64,000 nt of DNA. Source: Janibacter limosus. Lineage in GTDB: Bacteria > Actinomycetota > Actinomycetes > Actinomycetales > Dermatophilaceae. Of this stretch, positions 42,750 to 51,725 are shown in pieces. Numbering within the stretch: the first letter of the stretch is position 1; each line of letters opens with the position of its first letter. Location: the NCBI RefSeq assembly GCF_004295485.1, contig NZ_CP036164.1:3224001-3288000 (forward strand). Direction: 5' to 3'. Position numbers and translations under genes: made by a program. The notes under the pieces are model-generated. The model saw nothing but the letters and a program-made list of their open reading frames with translations. It did no database searches and was not told where the DNA came from.

Positions 42750-44360
42750 ATGACCATGCCGCCATACGGCCAGCAGCCGCCCCCGCCCGGGTACGGCCAG
42801 CCCCAGCCCCCGCAGGGTTACGGCCAGCAGCCGCCGCAGGGCTACGGACAGGCCCCCTTCCAGGGCCAGCCGCACCACCCCGGGCAGTGGGGCCACCAGC
42901 CGCCGCCGCAGGCCCCGCGATCGAGCAACACGGCGTTGAAGTGGGGGGCCTTCGGCGCCGCAGGCCTGCTCACGGTCGGTCTCCTCGGTGGTGGTGCGCT
43001 CTTCGCCTTCAGCAAGGTCAACGGCGGCGGCCCCCAGCCGGAGTCCGCCCTTCCCGGCACGGCCGTGGCCTTCGCCAAGGTCGACCTCGATCCCTCGGCC
43101 GACCAGAAGCTCGACGCCTTCCGCTTCGCGCGCAAGTTCCCGGGGGCCAAGGACTCGCTCAACGGCGTCGACGAGAACGGTGACCTGCGCAAGGAGCTCT
43201 TCGACGCGTTGCAGGACGACGGCGAGTTCGAGGGCGTCGACTACGCCACGGACGTCGAGCCGTGGCTGGGCCAGCGCATCGGCGTCGCCGTGCTGCCAGG
43301 CACCGACGGCGGCGAGCCCGGGGTGGTCATCGCCCTGGCCAGCACCGACCAGGACGCGGCCACCAAGGGCCTGGCCACGATGACCGGTGACGGTGGCTAC
43401 TGCTCCGTCCAGGCCGACTTCGCGATCTGCGGCGAGGAGCAGGCGATCGTCGACAAGGCCATCAACGACACCAAGAGCGGGTCCCTCGAGGACAACGCCA
43501 ACTTCACCAGCGACATGAGTGACCTGGGTGAGGACGGCATCGCCACCGCCTGGGTGGACGGGACCCAGCTCGGTGCCCTGGACTCGATGGTGGGCATCAG
43601 GCAGTCGGGCTCCGGTCAGGCCCAGGGTCGCTACGCCGTCGCGCTGCGCTTCGACGGCCCGACGCTCGAGCTGGCCGGACGAGCCAACGCCCTGCCGGCC
43701 GGCAGCGTCCCCGGCGGTGACGGCACCTCCATCGGCGACCTCCCCGAGGGCACGCTGGGCGCACTCTCGATCGCGGGGCTCGACGAGTCGCTGCGCAAGG
43801 CCTGGCCCGAGATCGACAAGAGTGCCCGCCAGACGCTCGGTGACGACTGGCAGTCCGGCCTCGACTCCTTCACCAGCGAGACCGGGCTCTCCGTCCCGGA
43901 CGACGTCGCGAAGGCCGTGGGCAGCGACACGACCCTCGCGCTGGGTCCGGACGCCAACGAGCTCAAGGTCGCCCTCGTCACCAACGGTGACCGGGGCCTG
44001 ATCGACAAGCTCGTCGCCTCGGTGGACACGGGGTCGTCGGGCTACAGCTCGGGTGGACCGCAGCTGAGCGTCAAGGACGCGGGCGACAACCGCACCGTCG
44101 TCACGACCCAGCCCGGCTACGCCGACGAGATCGCCAACGGGTCCGGCCTGGGCGACTCCGCGGCCTTCAAGGACGCAGTGCCTGACGCCGACAAGGCAGG
44201 CGTGGTGGGTTACGCCGACATCGGCAAGATCGTCGAGACCTTCGGGTCGGATATCGACGACGAGACCAAGGCCAACCTGGCTCCGCTGTCGGCCGTCGGG
44301 TTCTCGACCTGGGGCGAGGACGACCACGCGGACTTCCGATTCCGGCTGACGACGAAGTGA
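42750..44360 (+). CDS. DUF3352-type membrane protein with Pro/Gln/Gly-rich N-terminus
   Basis: A 536-residue protein. Residues 1-55 are a cytosolic Pro/Gln/Gly/Tyr-rich tract (QGYGQQPPQGYGQ) like those of mycobacterial and streptomycete membrane proteins that form condensates. One membrane helix lies near 64-87, then a large extracytoplasmic domain of DUF3352 type (GTAVAFAKVDLDPSADQKLD; WLGQRIGVAVLPG). Two cysteines (GYCSVQADFAICG) may pair. GGGGAGA precedes the ATG; an ATG two codons later is possible. The function is unknown. It shares the promoter architecture of the secretion genes. Confidence 0.78.
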   Translation: MTMPPYGQQPPPPGYGQPQPPQGYGQQPPQGYGQAPFQGQPHHPGQWGHQPPPQAPRSSNTALKWGAFGAAGLLTVGLLGGGALFAFSKVNGGGPQPESALPGTAVAFAKVDLDPSADQKLDAFRFARKFPGAKDSLNGVDENGDLRKELFDALQDDGEFEGVDYATDVEPWLGQRIGVAVLPGTDGGEPGVVIALASTDQDAATKGLATMTGDGGYCSVQADFAICGEEQAIVDKAINDTKSGSLEDNANFTSDMSDLGEDGIATAWVDGTQLGALDSMVGIRQSGSGQAQGRYAVALRFDGPTLELAGRANALPAGSVPGGDGTSIGDLPEGTLGALSIAGLDESLRKAWPEIDKSARQTLGDDWQSGLDSFTSETGLSVPDDVAKAVGSDTTLALGPDANELKVALVTNGDRGLIDKLVASVDTGSSGYSSGGPQLSVKDAGDNRTVVTTQPGYADEIANGSGLGDSAAFKDAVPDADKAGVVGYADIGKIVETFGSDIDDETKANLAPLSAVGFSTWGEDDHADFRFRLTTK

Positions 44361-44387
44361 CCTGCTGCCGCTAGGCGTCGGTCGTGG

Positions 44388-44417
44388 GAGGGGTCCGCTG
44401 GTCACAGCGGGCCCCTC
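44388..44417 (+). terminator. Terminator after the DUF3352 gene
   Basis: A 13-bp stem with one wobble (GAGGGGTCCGCTG at 44388-44400 against 44405-44417) and a 4-nt loop, 28 bp after the stop. Confidence 0.8.
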
Positions 44418-44488
44418 TCGTCGTGCGGTCCAGCCGGGTCGGTCTTCCGTCCGTGGCGGGCAGCAGGCAGGATGCAGGGGTGACTTCC

Positions 44489-45112
44489 ATGGAGCAGATC
44501 GAGCGCACCCGCGAGCGGCGGGCCGAGTACTGGCGCGGCGTCGGCCAGGTCGGGAGCCAGCTCGCGGCCCTCGGCGACGCCGACGAGGCGGCCCTGTGGC
44601 CGAGCGGGTCGTCCGCCTACACGGTCGTGACCACCCCGCACACCGGTGTCGTGGCGACCGACGGCCTGGGCGATCCCGCGAGCGCGGCTGCCGCAGTCGA
44701 GCTCTACGTCGAGGGCCGCGAGCTGATGGCCGGGCCGACCGGCGAAGGGCGGTGGCTCGCCGTCGCGCTCGAGGAGGCCGCCGGGGCGCTGGCCGGAGCC
44801 GGCGCCAGCCTCGACGAGGCGCTGCGCAGCCACGACATCCTCTCGGTCGAGCTCTCCGGTCAGGGCGCGCCCGCCGACTGGCTGGCCGACGGCCGACTCG
44901 GCGCCCTGGTCGGCGTGGAGCTGCCCGGTCGGCCCGGCGACTTCGACGTCGACGGTGCCCGGGTGCGCGTCCTGACGCTGACCCCCCTTCGCCCTGAGGA
45001 GCTCGAGGTCGTGCGGACCGAAGGTGCGGCCGGCCGCCGCCGGGTGGCGGACGCCCTGGCAGGCCAGGGCTGGTACTCGTACGCCGACAGCACCCGCCCC
45101 GCCGTCGTCTGA
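44489..45112 (+). CDS. Uncharacterised soluble protein
   Basis: A 207-residue protein without signal peptide or membrane helix. The sequence (EQIERTRERRAEYWRGVG at the start, LTLTPLRPEELEVVR and GWYSYADSTRPAVV at the end) is weakly like the suppressor-of-fused group of immunity-type proteins, but I cannot assign it with confidence. The ATG at 44489 is used; GTG at 44480 would add three residues. It stands alone between a terminator and the converging MATE gene. Confidence 0.65.
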   Translation: MEQIERTRERRAEYWRGVGQVGSQLAALGDADEAALWPSGSSAYTVVTTPHTGVVATDGLGDPASAAAAVELYVEGRELMAGPTGEGRWLAVALEEAAGALAGAGASLDEALRSHDILSVELSGQGAPADWLADGRLGALVGVELPGRPGDFDVDGARVRVLTLTPLRPEELEVVRTEGAAGRRRVADALAGQGWYSYADSTRPAVV

Positions 45113-45155
45113 CCCCGCCCGACCGGCAGCGCCGTGACGAGCTCCGCGCGCGGCC

Positions 45156-46520
45156 TCACGCGCGGGAGGAGCGTTGGGCGCCCGTCACCGCCCACGCGTC
45201 GCCACGGATGCGCCAGGCCATGAAGAGGCCACGGACCGCCATGAAGACGGTGAAGGCGACCCACAGCGTGACCACGGCCGCCTCGGGCCCGTGGTCGCCG
45301 CCGACGGCGCGGGCGAGCAGCACGACGGGCAGGTAGGCGACCAGGACCAGGGTCATCGACCACGCCAGCCAGCGACCGTCGCCGGCGCCGATGAGCACCC
45401 CGTCGATGACGAAGACGTACCCCGCGAGCGGCTGGCCGAGGGCCACGACGACCAGCCCGGCCGCGATGGCACTGCGCACCGCTGGGTCGTCGGTGAAGAG
45501 GGCCGGCAGCACCCGGTGCAGCGCGAGGACCACGGCACCGAGGGCGACCCCGCCCCATACCCCCCACCGCACCATGAGCGTCGTGGCGGCCCGCGCTCCC
45601 TTCGCGTCGCCGCTGCCGAGCTGCGCGCCGGTGAGTGCCTGACCGGCGATGGCGAGCGCGTCGAGGGCGAAGACGAGGAGCGACCAGATCGTCGTCGTCA
45701 CCTGGTAGGAGGCGAGCGGGACGTCGCCGAAGGACGCCGCAGCCGCCACGGTGAGCAGGATGACCGCGCGCAGGGCGAGGGTGCGCACGAGCAGCGGGAG
45801 ACCGTCGAGCGCGGCCCCGACGACCCGACCGACGTGCGGGCGAAGGGAGGCCCCGACCGCCCTTCCCCCGCGCAGGACGACCACCAGCAGAGCGAGCGCC
45901 ATGCCCCACTGGGCTATGACCGTGCCCCATGCGGCGCCGGCGATGCCCAGGTCGAGGCCGAGCACGAGGACCACCGAGAGGACGGCGTTGGCGCCGAAGC
46001 CGGCCGTGGCCACGACGAGCGGGGTGCGGGTGTCCTGCAGCCCGCGCAGGATGCCGGTGGCGGCGAGGACGAGCAGCATCGCCGGAAGGCCGATGGCGCT
46101 GAGCCGCAGGTAGGTGACCGCCTGGTCGAGGGCGGCGGGGGAGGAGCTGAAGCCCTCGGCGAGGGGGCGGGCCCCCACGCCGACGGCGAGGCCGGCCAGC
46201 ACGCCGAGGCCACCCGCCAGCCACACGCCGCCGACCCCGAGCTCGAGGGCCCCTCGCCGGGACCCGGCGCCGTACTGGCGGGCGACGACGCTCGTCGTGC
46301 CGTAGGCGAGGAAGACGAAGATCCCGGCGGCGGTGAGGAGCACGGAGCTCGCCGCGCCGAGGCCGGCGAGCGGGACGACACCCAGCCGGCCGACGACGGC
46401 CGCGTCGACCATCAGGAAGAGGGGCTCCGCGACCAGCGCGAGGAAGGCGGGCACGGCCAGACCGAGGATCTCGCGCGGGCCGGCGTGGATCGCGGCGGGG
46501 GGTGGCACGGACGCGGGCAT
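45156..46520 (-). CDS. MATE-family efflux transporter (DinF type)
   Basis: A 454-residue transporter with 12 hydrophobic helices in two homologous halves (ILGLAVPAFLALVAEPLFLMVD and VVGRLG at the start; GVLIGAGDGRWLAWSM in the second half). DinF-type MATE proteins export cationic compounds using Na+ or H+. It is divergent from the MoxR-2 operon, with 149 bp between starts, and its upstream region contains the fifth palindromic promoter. The substrate is unknown. Confidence 0.9.
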   Translation of the reverse strand: MPASVPPPAAIHAGPREILGLAVPAFLALVAEPLFLMVDAAVVGRLGVVPLAGLGAASSVLLTAAGIFVFLAYGTTSVVARQYGAGSRRGALELGVGGVWLAGGLGVLAGLAVGVGARPLAEGFSSSPAALDQAVTYLRLSAIGLPAMLLVLAATGILRGLQDTRTPLVVATAGFGANAVLSVVLVLGLDLGIAGAAWGTVIAQWGMALALLVVVLRGGRAVGASLRPHVGRVVGAALDGLPLLVRTLALRAVILLTVAAAASFGDVPLASYQVTTTIWSLLVFALDALAIAGQALTGAQLGSGDAKGARAATTLMVRWGVWGGVALGAVVLALHRVLPALFTDDPAVRSAIAAGLVVVALGQPLAGYVFVIDGVLIGAGDGRWLAWSMTLVLVAYLPVVLLARAVGGDHGPEAAVVTLWVAFTVFMAVRGLFMAWRIRGDAWAVTGAQRSSRA

Positions 46521-46588
46521 GCCCGAACCCTACGGAGGGGCGAGCCGTCCACGGGCCCGGCGAGCGCCCCGGTGGTGCGAGTGGCCGT

Positions 46589-46632
46589 GGGGAGTCCTCC
46601 CCAGTGCCACCGCTGCGTCAAAAACGTAGAGT
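46589..46632 (+). promoter_or_regulatory. Promoter 5 of the GGGGAG-TN-CTCCCC set (MoxR-2 operon)
   Basis: A perfect palindrome GGGGAGTCCTCCCC (46589-46602), 24 bp, then -10 box TAGAGT (46627-46632). The GTG start of moxR-2 is 38 bp downstream of the -10 box. As the palindrome is symmetric, an effect on the divergent MATE gene is possible too. Confidence 0.75.
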
Positions 46633-46669
46633 GGCCGCGTCATCGACCACAGCAGCTAAGGGGAGCGAC

Positions 46670-47662
46670 GTGTCGCCCACGAGCAGGATCAGCAAGGACC
46701 AGCTGGAGCGGGCCCGCAGCCTCGTGGCCTCGGTCGACAAGGGCTTCGAGACCAAGGTCGTCGGGCAGCGGCGGCTGCGGGAGACCCTCCTCATCGGCCT
46801 GCTGACGAGCGGGCACGTCCTGCTCGAGTCGGTGCCCGGCCTGGCCAAGACCACGGCCGCGCACGCGCTCGCGACCGCGATCGGCGGCGCCTTCAAGCGC
46901 ATCCAGTGCACGCCCGACCTGCTGCCCAGCGACATCGTGGGCACCCAGGTCTACGACGCGAGCCAGGGCAAGTTCGTCACCCAGCTGGGTCCGGTGCACG
47001 CCAACTTCGTCCTGCTCGACGAGATCAACCGCAGCTCGGCGAAGACGCAGTCGGCGATGCTGGAGGCGATGCAGGAGCGACAGACCTCCATCGGTGGCCA
47101 GGTCTTCAAGCTTCCCGAGCCCTTCCTCGTCCTCGCGACGCAGAACCCCATCGAGCAGGAGGGGACCTACGTGCTGCCCGAGGCGCAGCTCGACCGCTTC
47201 ATGCTCAAGGACCTGCTCGACTACCCGAGCCCGGCCGAGGAGGCCGAGGTGGTGCGTCGCATCGACGCCGGTGTCTTCGACCAGCCCGACCGCGCGATGA
47301 TCGACGTCGCCGACGCCCGAGAGCTGCAGCGGCTGGCGGGCTCGGTGTACCTGGACAAGGCGATCCTCGACTACATCACCTTCATCGTCGCGGCGACCCG
47401 CAGCCCGGGCAAGGTCATGCCTCCCGAGATGGCTCGCTACGTCGAGATCGGTGGCAGCCCCCGAGCCTCGATCGCCTTCGCCAAGGCATCGCGGGCCGCC
47501 GCCCTGCTCCAGGGCCGCGACCACGTGATCCCCGAGGACGTGCGCCACCTGGCCCACAGAGTCCTGCGTCACCGCGTGCTGCTCACCTACGAGGCCACCG
47601 CCGACGACGTGCGCGTCGAGACGATCATCGACGCGGTCGTGCGCGCCGTGCGCACCCCGTAG
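46670..47662 (+). CDS. MoxR-family AAA+ ATPase (copy 2)
   Basis: A 330-residue MoxR ATPase. Walker A is GLAKTT with Lys60, the usual variant for this branch; Walker B is VLLDEIN; LATQNPIEQEGTYVLPEAQL is the conserved sensor segment. The start is GTG after AAGGGGAG. It heads an operon of DUF58, a small membrane protein, two VWA proteins and a charged anchored protein, the Bat/MoxR arrangement. It is distinct from copy 1 at 22062 (which has GTGKT). Confidence 0.93.
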   Translation: MSPTSRISKDQLERARSLVASVDKGFETKVVGQRRLRETLLIGLLTSGHVLLESVPGLAKTTAAHALATAIGGAFKRIQCTPDLLPSDIVGTQVYDASQGKFVTQLGPVHANFVLLDEINRSSAKTQSAMLEAMQERQTSIGGQVFKLPEPFLVLATQNPIEQEGTYVLPEAQLDRFMLKDLLDYPSPAEEAEVVRRIDAGVFDQPDRAMIDVADARELQRLAGSVYLDKAILDYITFIVAATRSPGKVMPPEMARYVEIGGSPRASIAFAKASRAAALLQGRDHVIPEDVRHLAHRVLRHRVLLTYEATADDVRVETIIDAVVRAVRTP

Positions 47663-47668
47663 GGCCCC

Positions 47669-48550
47669 ATGACCCGCCTCGTCCACCAGGTCAAGGGCAA
47701 GCTGTCGATCCACGTCCGACGTCGCTCGGTCGCGCTGCTCGACGGTGGGTACGCCTCTGTCCACAAGGGGCGGTCGATGGACTTCGACGACCTGCGCGAG
47801 TACGCCGTCGGTGACGACATCCGCGACATCGACTGGCGCGCCTCGGCCCGCCACGGCTCGATGCTCATCAAGCGCTACGTCGCCGAGCGGCACTTCTCGC
47901 TCATCATCGTCATGCCCGCCGGTCGGGAGATGGCCGCGACCGCTGCGGGCGGTGAGCCCAAGCGGGACATCGCGGTGATGGCCGCCGGTGTCCTGGGCTG
48001 GTTGGCGATCCGCCACGGCGACGACGTCTCGATGATCAGCGGCGGCCCCGGCCGCATCCACGCCACCCGCACCCGCAGCTCCGAGGGCCACCTCGAGATG
48101 CTGCTGCAGGAGGCGCTGGCCCTCTCCCAACCCGACTCGCCCCCTTCGGACCTGCCGGGACTGCTGCGGCACATCAGCCGCAACGTCAAGGGACGCAAGG
48201 TCCTGCTCGTCATCGCCGACGACGGCGTGGAGCCGGGCCAGGTCGAGGACGTGCTGCGCACCCTGCGGCTGCGCCACGAGGTGCTGTGGGTCGACGTCGC
48301 CGACCTCGACCCGCTCGCGGTCGCACCGGACCGGCTCCTGCGTGACGTCGCGGCCGACCACACGCTGCCCGACCTGCTGGCCACCGACAAGGAGCTTGCC
48401 GCGGAGTTCGGCCGCTCGGAGAACACCCGACGAGCCGACGTGGAGACCATGCTGCGACGCACCGACATCTCCTCGGCCCGGGCCGGGCACACCGACGAGG
48501 TCGTGCCGATGATCGTGCGCATGCTCGAGAAGAGGCGACGTGGACGCTGA
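47669..48550 (+). CDS. DUF58 protein (copy 2)
   Basis: A 293-residue DUF58 protein without membrane helices, unlike copy 1. Signature: FDDLREYAVGDDIRDIDWRASAR near 38-61, followed by a VWA-like fold (FSLIIVMPAGREM). It lies 6 nt after moxR-2 and overlaps the next GTG by 11 nt. Expected to be a soluble partner of the MoxR-2 ATPase. Confidence 0.9.
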   Translation: MTRLVHQVKGKLSIHVRRRSVALLDGGYASVHKGRSMDFDDLREYAVGDDIRDIDWRASARHGSMLIKRYVAERHFSLIIVMPAGREMAATAAGGEPKRDIAVMAAGVLGWLAIRHGDDVSMISGGPGRIHATRTRSSEGHLEMLLQEALALSQPDSPPSDLPGLLRHISRNVKGRKVLLVIADDGVEPGQVEDVLRTLRLRHEVLWVDVADLDPLAVAPDRLLRDVAADHTLPDLLATDKELAAEFGRSENTRRADVETMLRRTDISSARAGHTDEVVPMIVRMLEKRRRGR

Positions 48551-49013
48551 CCCGATCTACCTCGCCCCCGCGGACTACTCCGTCACCTGGCCGGTCCTGG
48601 GCGGCTTCATCATCTTCGGGCTCATCCTGTGGGCCGTCGCGATCTGGCTGCTCACCCGCCGCCCCGACCCGGAGGACGGGCACGGCTCGCTGCCACCGGC
48701 CGCGCTGCTCAAGCTGCGCCGGGACGCCCTTCGCCGCATCGACGAGATCGACACGGCCGTGCGCGGCGACAAGATGCCGGCCCGCCGCGGCCACCACGAG
48801 CTGTCCAAGGTCGTGCGCGGCTTCGTCAGCAAGGCCAGCGGGCTCAAGGCCGAGACGATGACCGCCAGCGACCTGCGCGAGCGCGGTCCCGCCCACCTGG
48901 CGACGCTCATCGAGGAGTTCTACCCGCGCCAGTTCGGCGCGACCGAGGCCGACGCGAGCAGCTTCTCCGGCTCGGCCGCGGCCGCGCGCGACGTCGTCGG
49001 GGGGTGGTCCTGA
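48540..49013 (+). CDS. Single-span membrane protein of Bat-type operon
   Basis: A 157-residue protein: short extracytoplasmic N-terminus, one membrane helix (about 16-38, WPVLGGFIIFGLILWAVAIW) and a helical cytosolic domain (RRDALRRIDEIDTAVRG, LSKVVRGFVSKASG). This layout matches the DUF4381-like proteins that sit between DUF58 and VWA genes in MoxR operons. The start is GTG, overlapping the DUF58 stop; the stop overlaps the next ATG by one base. Confidence 0.78.
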   Translation: MDADPIYLAPADYSVTWPVLGGFIIFGLILWAVAIWLLTRRPDPEDGHGSLPPAALLKLRRDALRRIDEIDTAVRGDKMPARRGHHELSKVVRGFVSKASGLKAETMTASDLRERGPAHLATLIEEFYPRQFGATEADASSFSGSAAAARDVVGGWS

Positions 49014-49996
49014 TGGGGTTGACCTGGTGGTGGCTGACCCTCCTCGTCGTCCTCGCGACACTCGTCGTGGCGGCGCTCGGGTGGTGGCTGGCCGGACGTG
49101 AGAAGGCGGCGACCGATGCGGTGCTCGTCGCCCACACGCGGCGGCTCACCCGGCTGCCCGCCTACCGCGCCGCGGTGGCCCGCCAGCGGGCGCGCCTGCT
49201 CGGCCTCGGTGCCCTCATCGCGCTCGTCGTGCTCCCGATCGCCGTCGCTGCCGGCCGCCCCGGGACGACGGAGACGATCGACCCGGAGAAGAACAACCGG
49301 GACATCATGCTCTGCCTCGACGTCTCGGGGTCGATGTACCGGACCGACAAGGCCGTGCTCGAGGACTTCGCCGAGATCGTCAAGAACTTCCGGGGGGAGC
49401 GGATCGGGCTGGTGCTCTGGAACAACCAGGCCGTGACCGCCTTCCCCCTCACCGACGACTACGACCTCGTCGAGGAGCAGCTGACCGGCTACGCCGACGG
49501 CTTCTCGCTCTTCGGCGGCGGGGAGTACGACCCGACCAGCGGCACCTTCAACGAGCGGATCCTCGCCAGCTCACTGTCCGGGGACGGGCTCGCCAGCTGC
49601 GTCTACAACTTCGACCACATCGACCAGAAGCGACCGCGGGCGATCATCCTGGGCACCGACAACGAGGTCCACGGCAGCGGCGTCTACACCATCGACGAGG
49701 CCGCGACGCTCGCCAAGGAGCGCAATGTCCGGGTCTACGGGCTCAACCCGCTCCCGTACGGGGCCAACCACACCGAGCTGTCCGCAGCCACCGAGAAGAC
49801 CGGTGGTCGCACCTGGGGGCTCGACCAGGCCGGCGCGACCGACGAGGTGACCAGCAACATCGACGAGCTCGAGGCCGCCCGGCTGCCCGACGTGGCACCC
49901 GTGCACGTGCGCACCGACCTGCCGACCATCTGGCTGAGCCTGGGCCTGCTGGGCCTCATGGGGCTCTACCCGCTCCTGTGGTGGTGGCGCCGATGA
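49013..49996 (+). CDS. VWA-domain membrane protein, BatA-like
   Basis: A 327-residue protein with two N-terminal membrane helices, a VWA domain with a complete metal-binding motif DVSGSM (near 105-110), and a C-terminal membrane helix (WLSLGLLGLMGLYPLLWW). The central segment has an extended loop (FSLFGGGEYDPTSGTF). BatA-type proteins are organised by MoxR ATPases. It overlaps neighbours at both ends (TGATG and ATGA). Confidence 0.88.
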   Translation: MGLTWWWLTLLVVLATLVVAALGWWLAGREKAATDAVLVAHTRRLTRLPAYRAAVARQRARLLGLGALIALVVLPIAVAAGRPGTTETIDPEKNNRDIMLCLDVSGSMYRTDKAVLEDFAEIVKNFRGERIGLVLWNNQAVTAFPLTDDYDLVEEQLTGYADGFSLFGGGEYDPTSGTFNERILASSLSGDGLASCVYNFDHIDQKRPRAIILGTDNEVHGSGVYTIDEAATLAKERNVRVYGLNPLPYGANHTELSAATEKTGGRTWGLDQAGATDEVTSNIDELEAARLPDVAPVHVRTDLPTIWLSLGLLGLMGLYPLLWWWRR

Positions 49997-50964
49997 GCTG
50001 GCACCCCGTCATCCCGTGGCCCCTGATCATCGTCGTCGGGCTGCTGCTCGTCGGCTTCACCGGCTGGCGGCTGGCCGTCGAGTCCCGCCACCGGGTGCGG
50101 TGGGGCCTGCGGCTGGCGACGAGCCTGACCATGGTGGTCGCCCTGCTGGGGCCGGCCGTCAACGGAGCGATCGCCCGGCAGGCCGCCTCCGACGTCAACG
50201 TCTTCTTCGTCGTCGACACGACCACCTCGGCGATGGCCCGCGACTACGGCGAGGGCCGCACCCGGCTGGACGGCTACCGCGAGGACATCGCCAAGATCCA
50301 GGAGGAGATGCCCGGGGCCCGCTTCTCGATCATCACCTTCGACTTCGCCGCCAGGGTGGTCATGCCGCTCACGACGGACACCCAGGCGCTGAAGACCGCG
50401 ACCGACAACCTCCGCGCGGAGGACAGCCAGTACTCGGGAGGGTCGTCGGTGACGGTCGCCCAGGACCGGCTCAAGAAGACCCTCGAGGGGACCAAGGAGC
50501 GCCAGCCCGAGCGCTCGCGCATCGTCTTCTACCTCGGGGACGGTGAGCAGACCTCGTCCGACCAGCCGGCCCCCTTCGACCTGCCCGACCTCATCGACGG
50601 CGGCGCGGTCCTCGGGTACGGGAGCGCGCAAGGCGGGCAGATGGCCACGACCAATGCCGACGGGAGCACCGGTGACGACGTCACCGACAGCGCCGGCAAG
50701 CCAGGCGTGAGCACGATCGACGAGAAGCGCCTGGAGGAGATCGCCAAGCAGCTCGACGTGCCCTACACCCACCGCACCGGTGGGGACATCGGGCCGGCGA
50801 TGGAGGACGCCGACCCCGGCACCACCGTGGCGGGTGCGGGGGCCTCGATCGAGACCTACACCTCGCTGGTGTGGATCGCCGCGCTCGTGATGGCCGCGCT
50901 GCTCCTCGCCGACCTCTTCCTCGTCACCCGTGAGATCGGCCGACTGCGAAGGGTGGAGCCATGA
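49993..50964 (+). CDS. VWA-domain membrane protein, BatB-like
   Basis: A 323-residue protein of the same plan as the gene before it: two N-terminal helices, a VWA domain, and a C-terminal helix (IAALVMAALLLADLFLV). The metal site reads DTTTSAM, with Thr for the first Ser of DxSxS, so metal binding may still occur. The loop GGAVLGYGSAQGGQM precedes the last strand. It is coupled by 4-nt overlaps on both sides. Confidence 0.87.
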   Translation: MSWHPVIPWPLIIVVGLLLVGFTGWRLAVESRHRVRWGLRLATSLTMVVALLGPAVNGAIARQAASDVNVFFVVDTTTSAMARDYGEGRTRLDGYREDIAKIQEEMPGARFSIITFDFAARVVMPLTTDTQALKTATDNLRAEDSQYSGGSSVTVAQDRLKKTLEGTKERQPERSRIVFYLGDGEQTSSDQPAPFDLPDLIDGGAVLGYGSAQGGQMATTNADGSTGDDVTDSAGKPGVSTIDEKRLEEIAKQLDVPYTHRTGGDIGPAMEDADPGTTVAGAGASIETYTSLVWIAALVMAALLLADLFLVTREIGRLRRVEP

Positions 50965-51713
50965 GTCCACAGACCTCCCACCTGGAGCCGCGCCTGCGGC
51001 GGCGCCGCCGGCTGATCTGGGCCACGGTCCTGCCCGCGATCATCCTGCTCGTGCTGGCCGCGCGGTTCGTCACCCTGCCGGTCCACATGGGGCAGGCCCA
51101 GCAGGCCCACGGCAAGGACGACGGTGCCGGCATGGTGAGTGCGGCCGACAAGCTGCACGTCCTCAACATCGTCGAGCGGTGGCGCGCTCCCTTCGTCGAG
51201 GGGACCGGCAAGTCGATCTCCGGTGACCTCGAGGGCGGCCGGGCCGACCTCGAGACCGCCCTGGCCCGCACCAGCAACCCGCAGGACGACTGCACCGTGC
51301 GGACCAACCTCGTCATCACGATCTCCCAGCAGTCGGACAAGGCCAAGGAGGACGGCGACGCGGCGCGCGAGAAGTCGCTCGCCGAGGAGGCGCTGAAGCT
51401 GATCGAGGAGGGCCCCGAGGGCTGCCTCGACGGCCAGGACGACGGCAACGGCGGCGAGGCCGGTCGCAAGCAGCAGGAGCAGAAGGACAAGCTCGAGGAG
51501 CAGACCGGCAAGGGCCAGGACCAGGAGCCCAAGGACCCCAAGGACCCGAAGGACAAGAAGAAGTCGCCGGGCGAGGGGACCGAGGAGAAGAAGGACCCCA
51601 AGCAGAAGGAGCTCGAGGAGCGCAACACGACCGGGCAGAAGGAGTCCGAGAGCAAGCGCCGCGAGCAGGAGGGCGAGGAGAAGGGCAGCGACGGCGTCGA
51701 CAAGCCCTGGTGA
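50961..51713 (+). CDS. Membrane-anchored protein with helical domain and charged tail
   Basis: A 250-residue protein: basic N-terminus, one membrane helix (about 18-38), a helical domain with two cysteines (DDCTVRTNL, EGCLDGQ), then a tail of about 100 residues rich in Lys, Glu, Asp and Gln (KDPKDPKDKKKSPGEGTEEK). It takes the place of the TPR protein (BatC-like) in Bat operons; a clear TPR signature is not seen. Last gene of the MoxR-2 operon. Confidence 0.72.
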   Translation: MSPQTSHLEPRLRRRRRLIWATVLPAIILLVLAARFVTLPVHMGQAQQAHGKDDGAGMVSAADKLHVLNIVERWRAPFVEGTGKSISGDLEGGRADLETALARTSNPQDDCTVRTNLVITISQQSDKAKEDGDAAREKSLAEEALKLIEEGPEGCLDGQDDGNGGEAGRKQQEQKDKLEEQTGKGQDQEPKDPKDPKDKKKSPGEGTEEKKDPKQKELEERNTTGQKESESKRREQEGEEKGSDGVDKPW

Positions 51714-51725
51714 CCCCCTTCGCCC

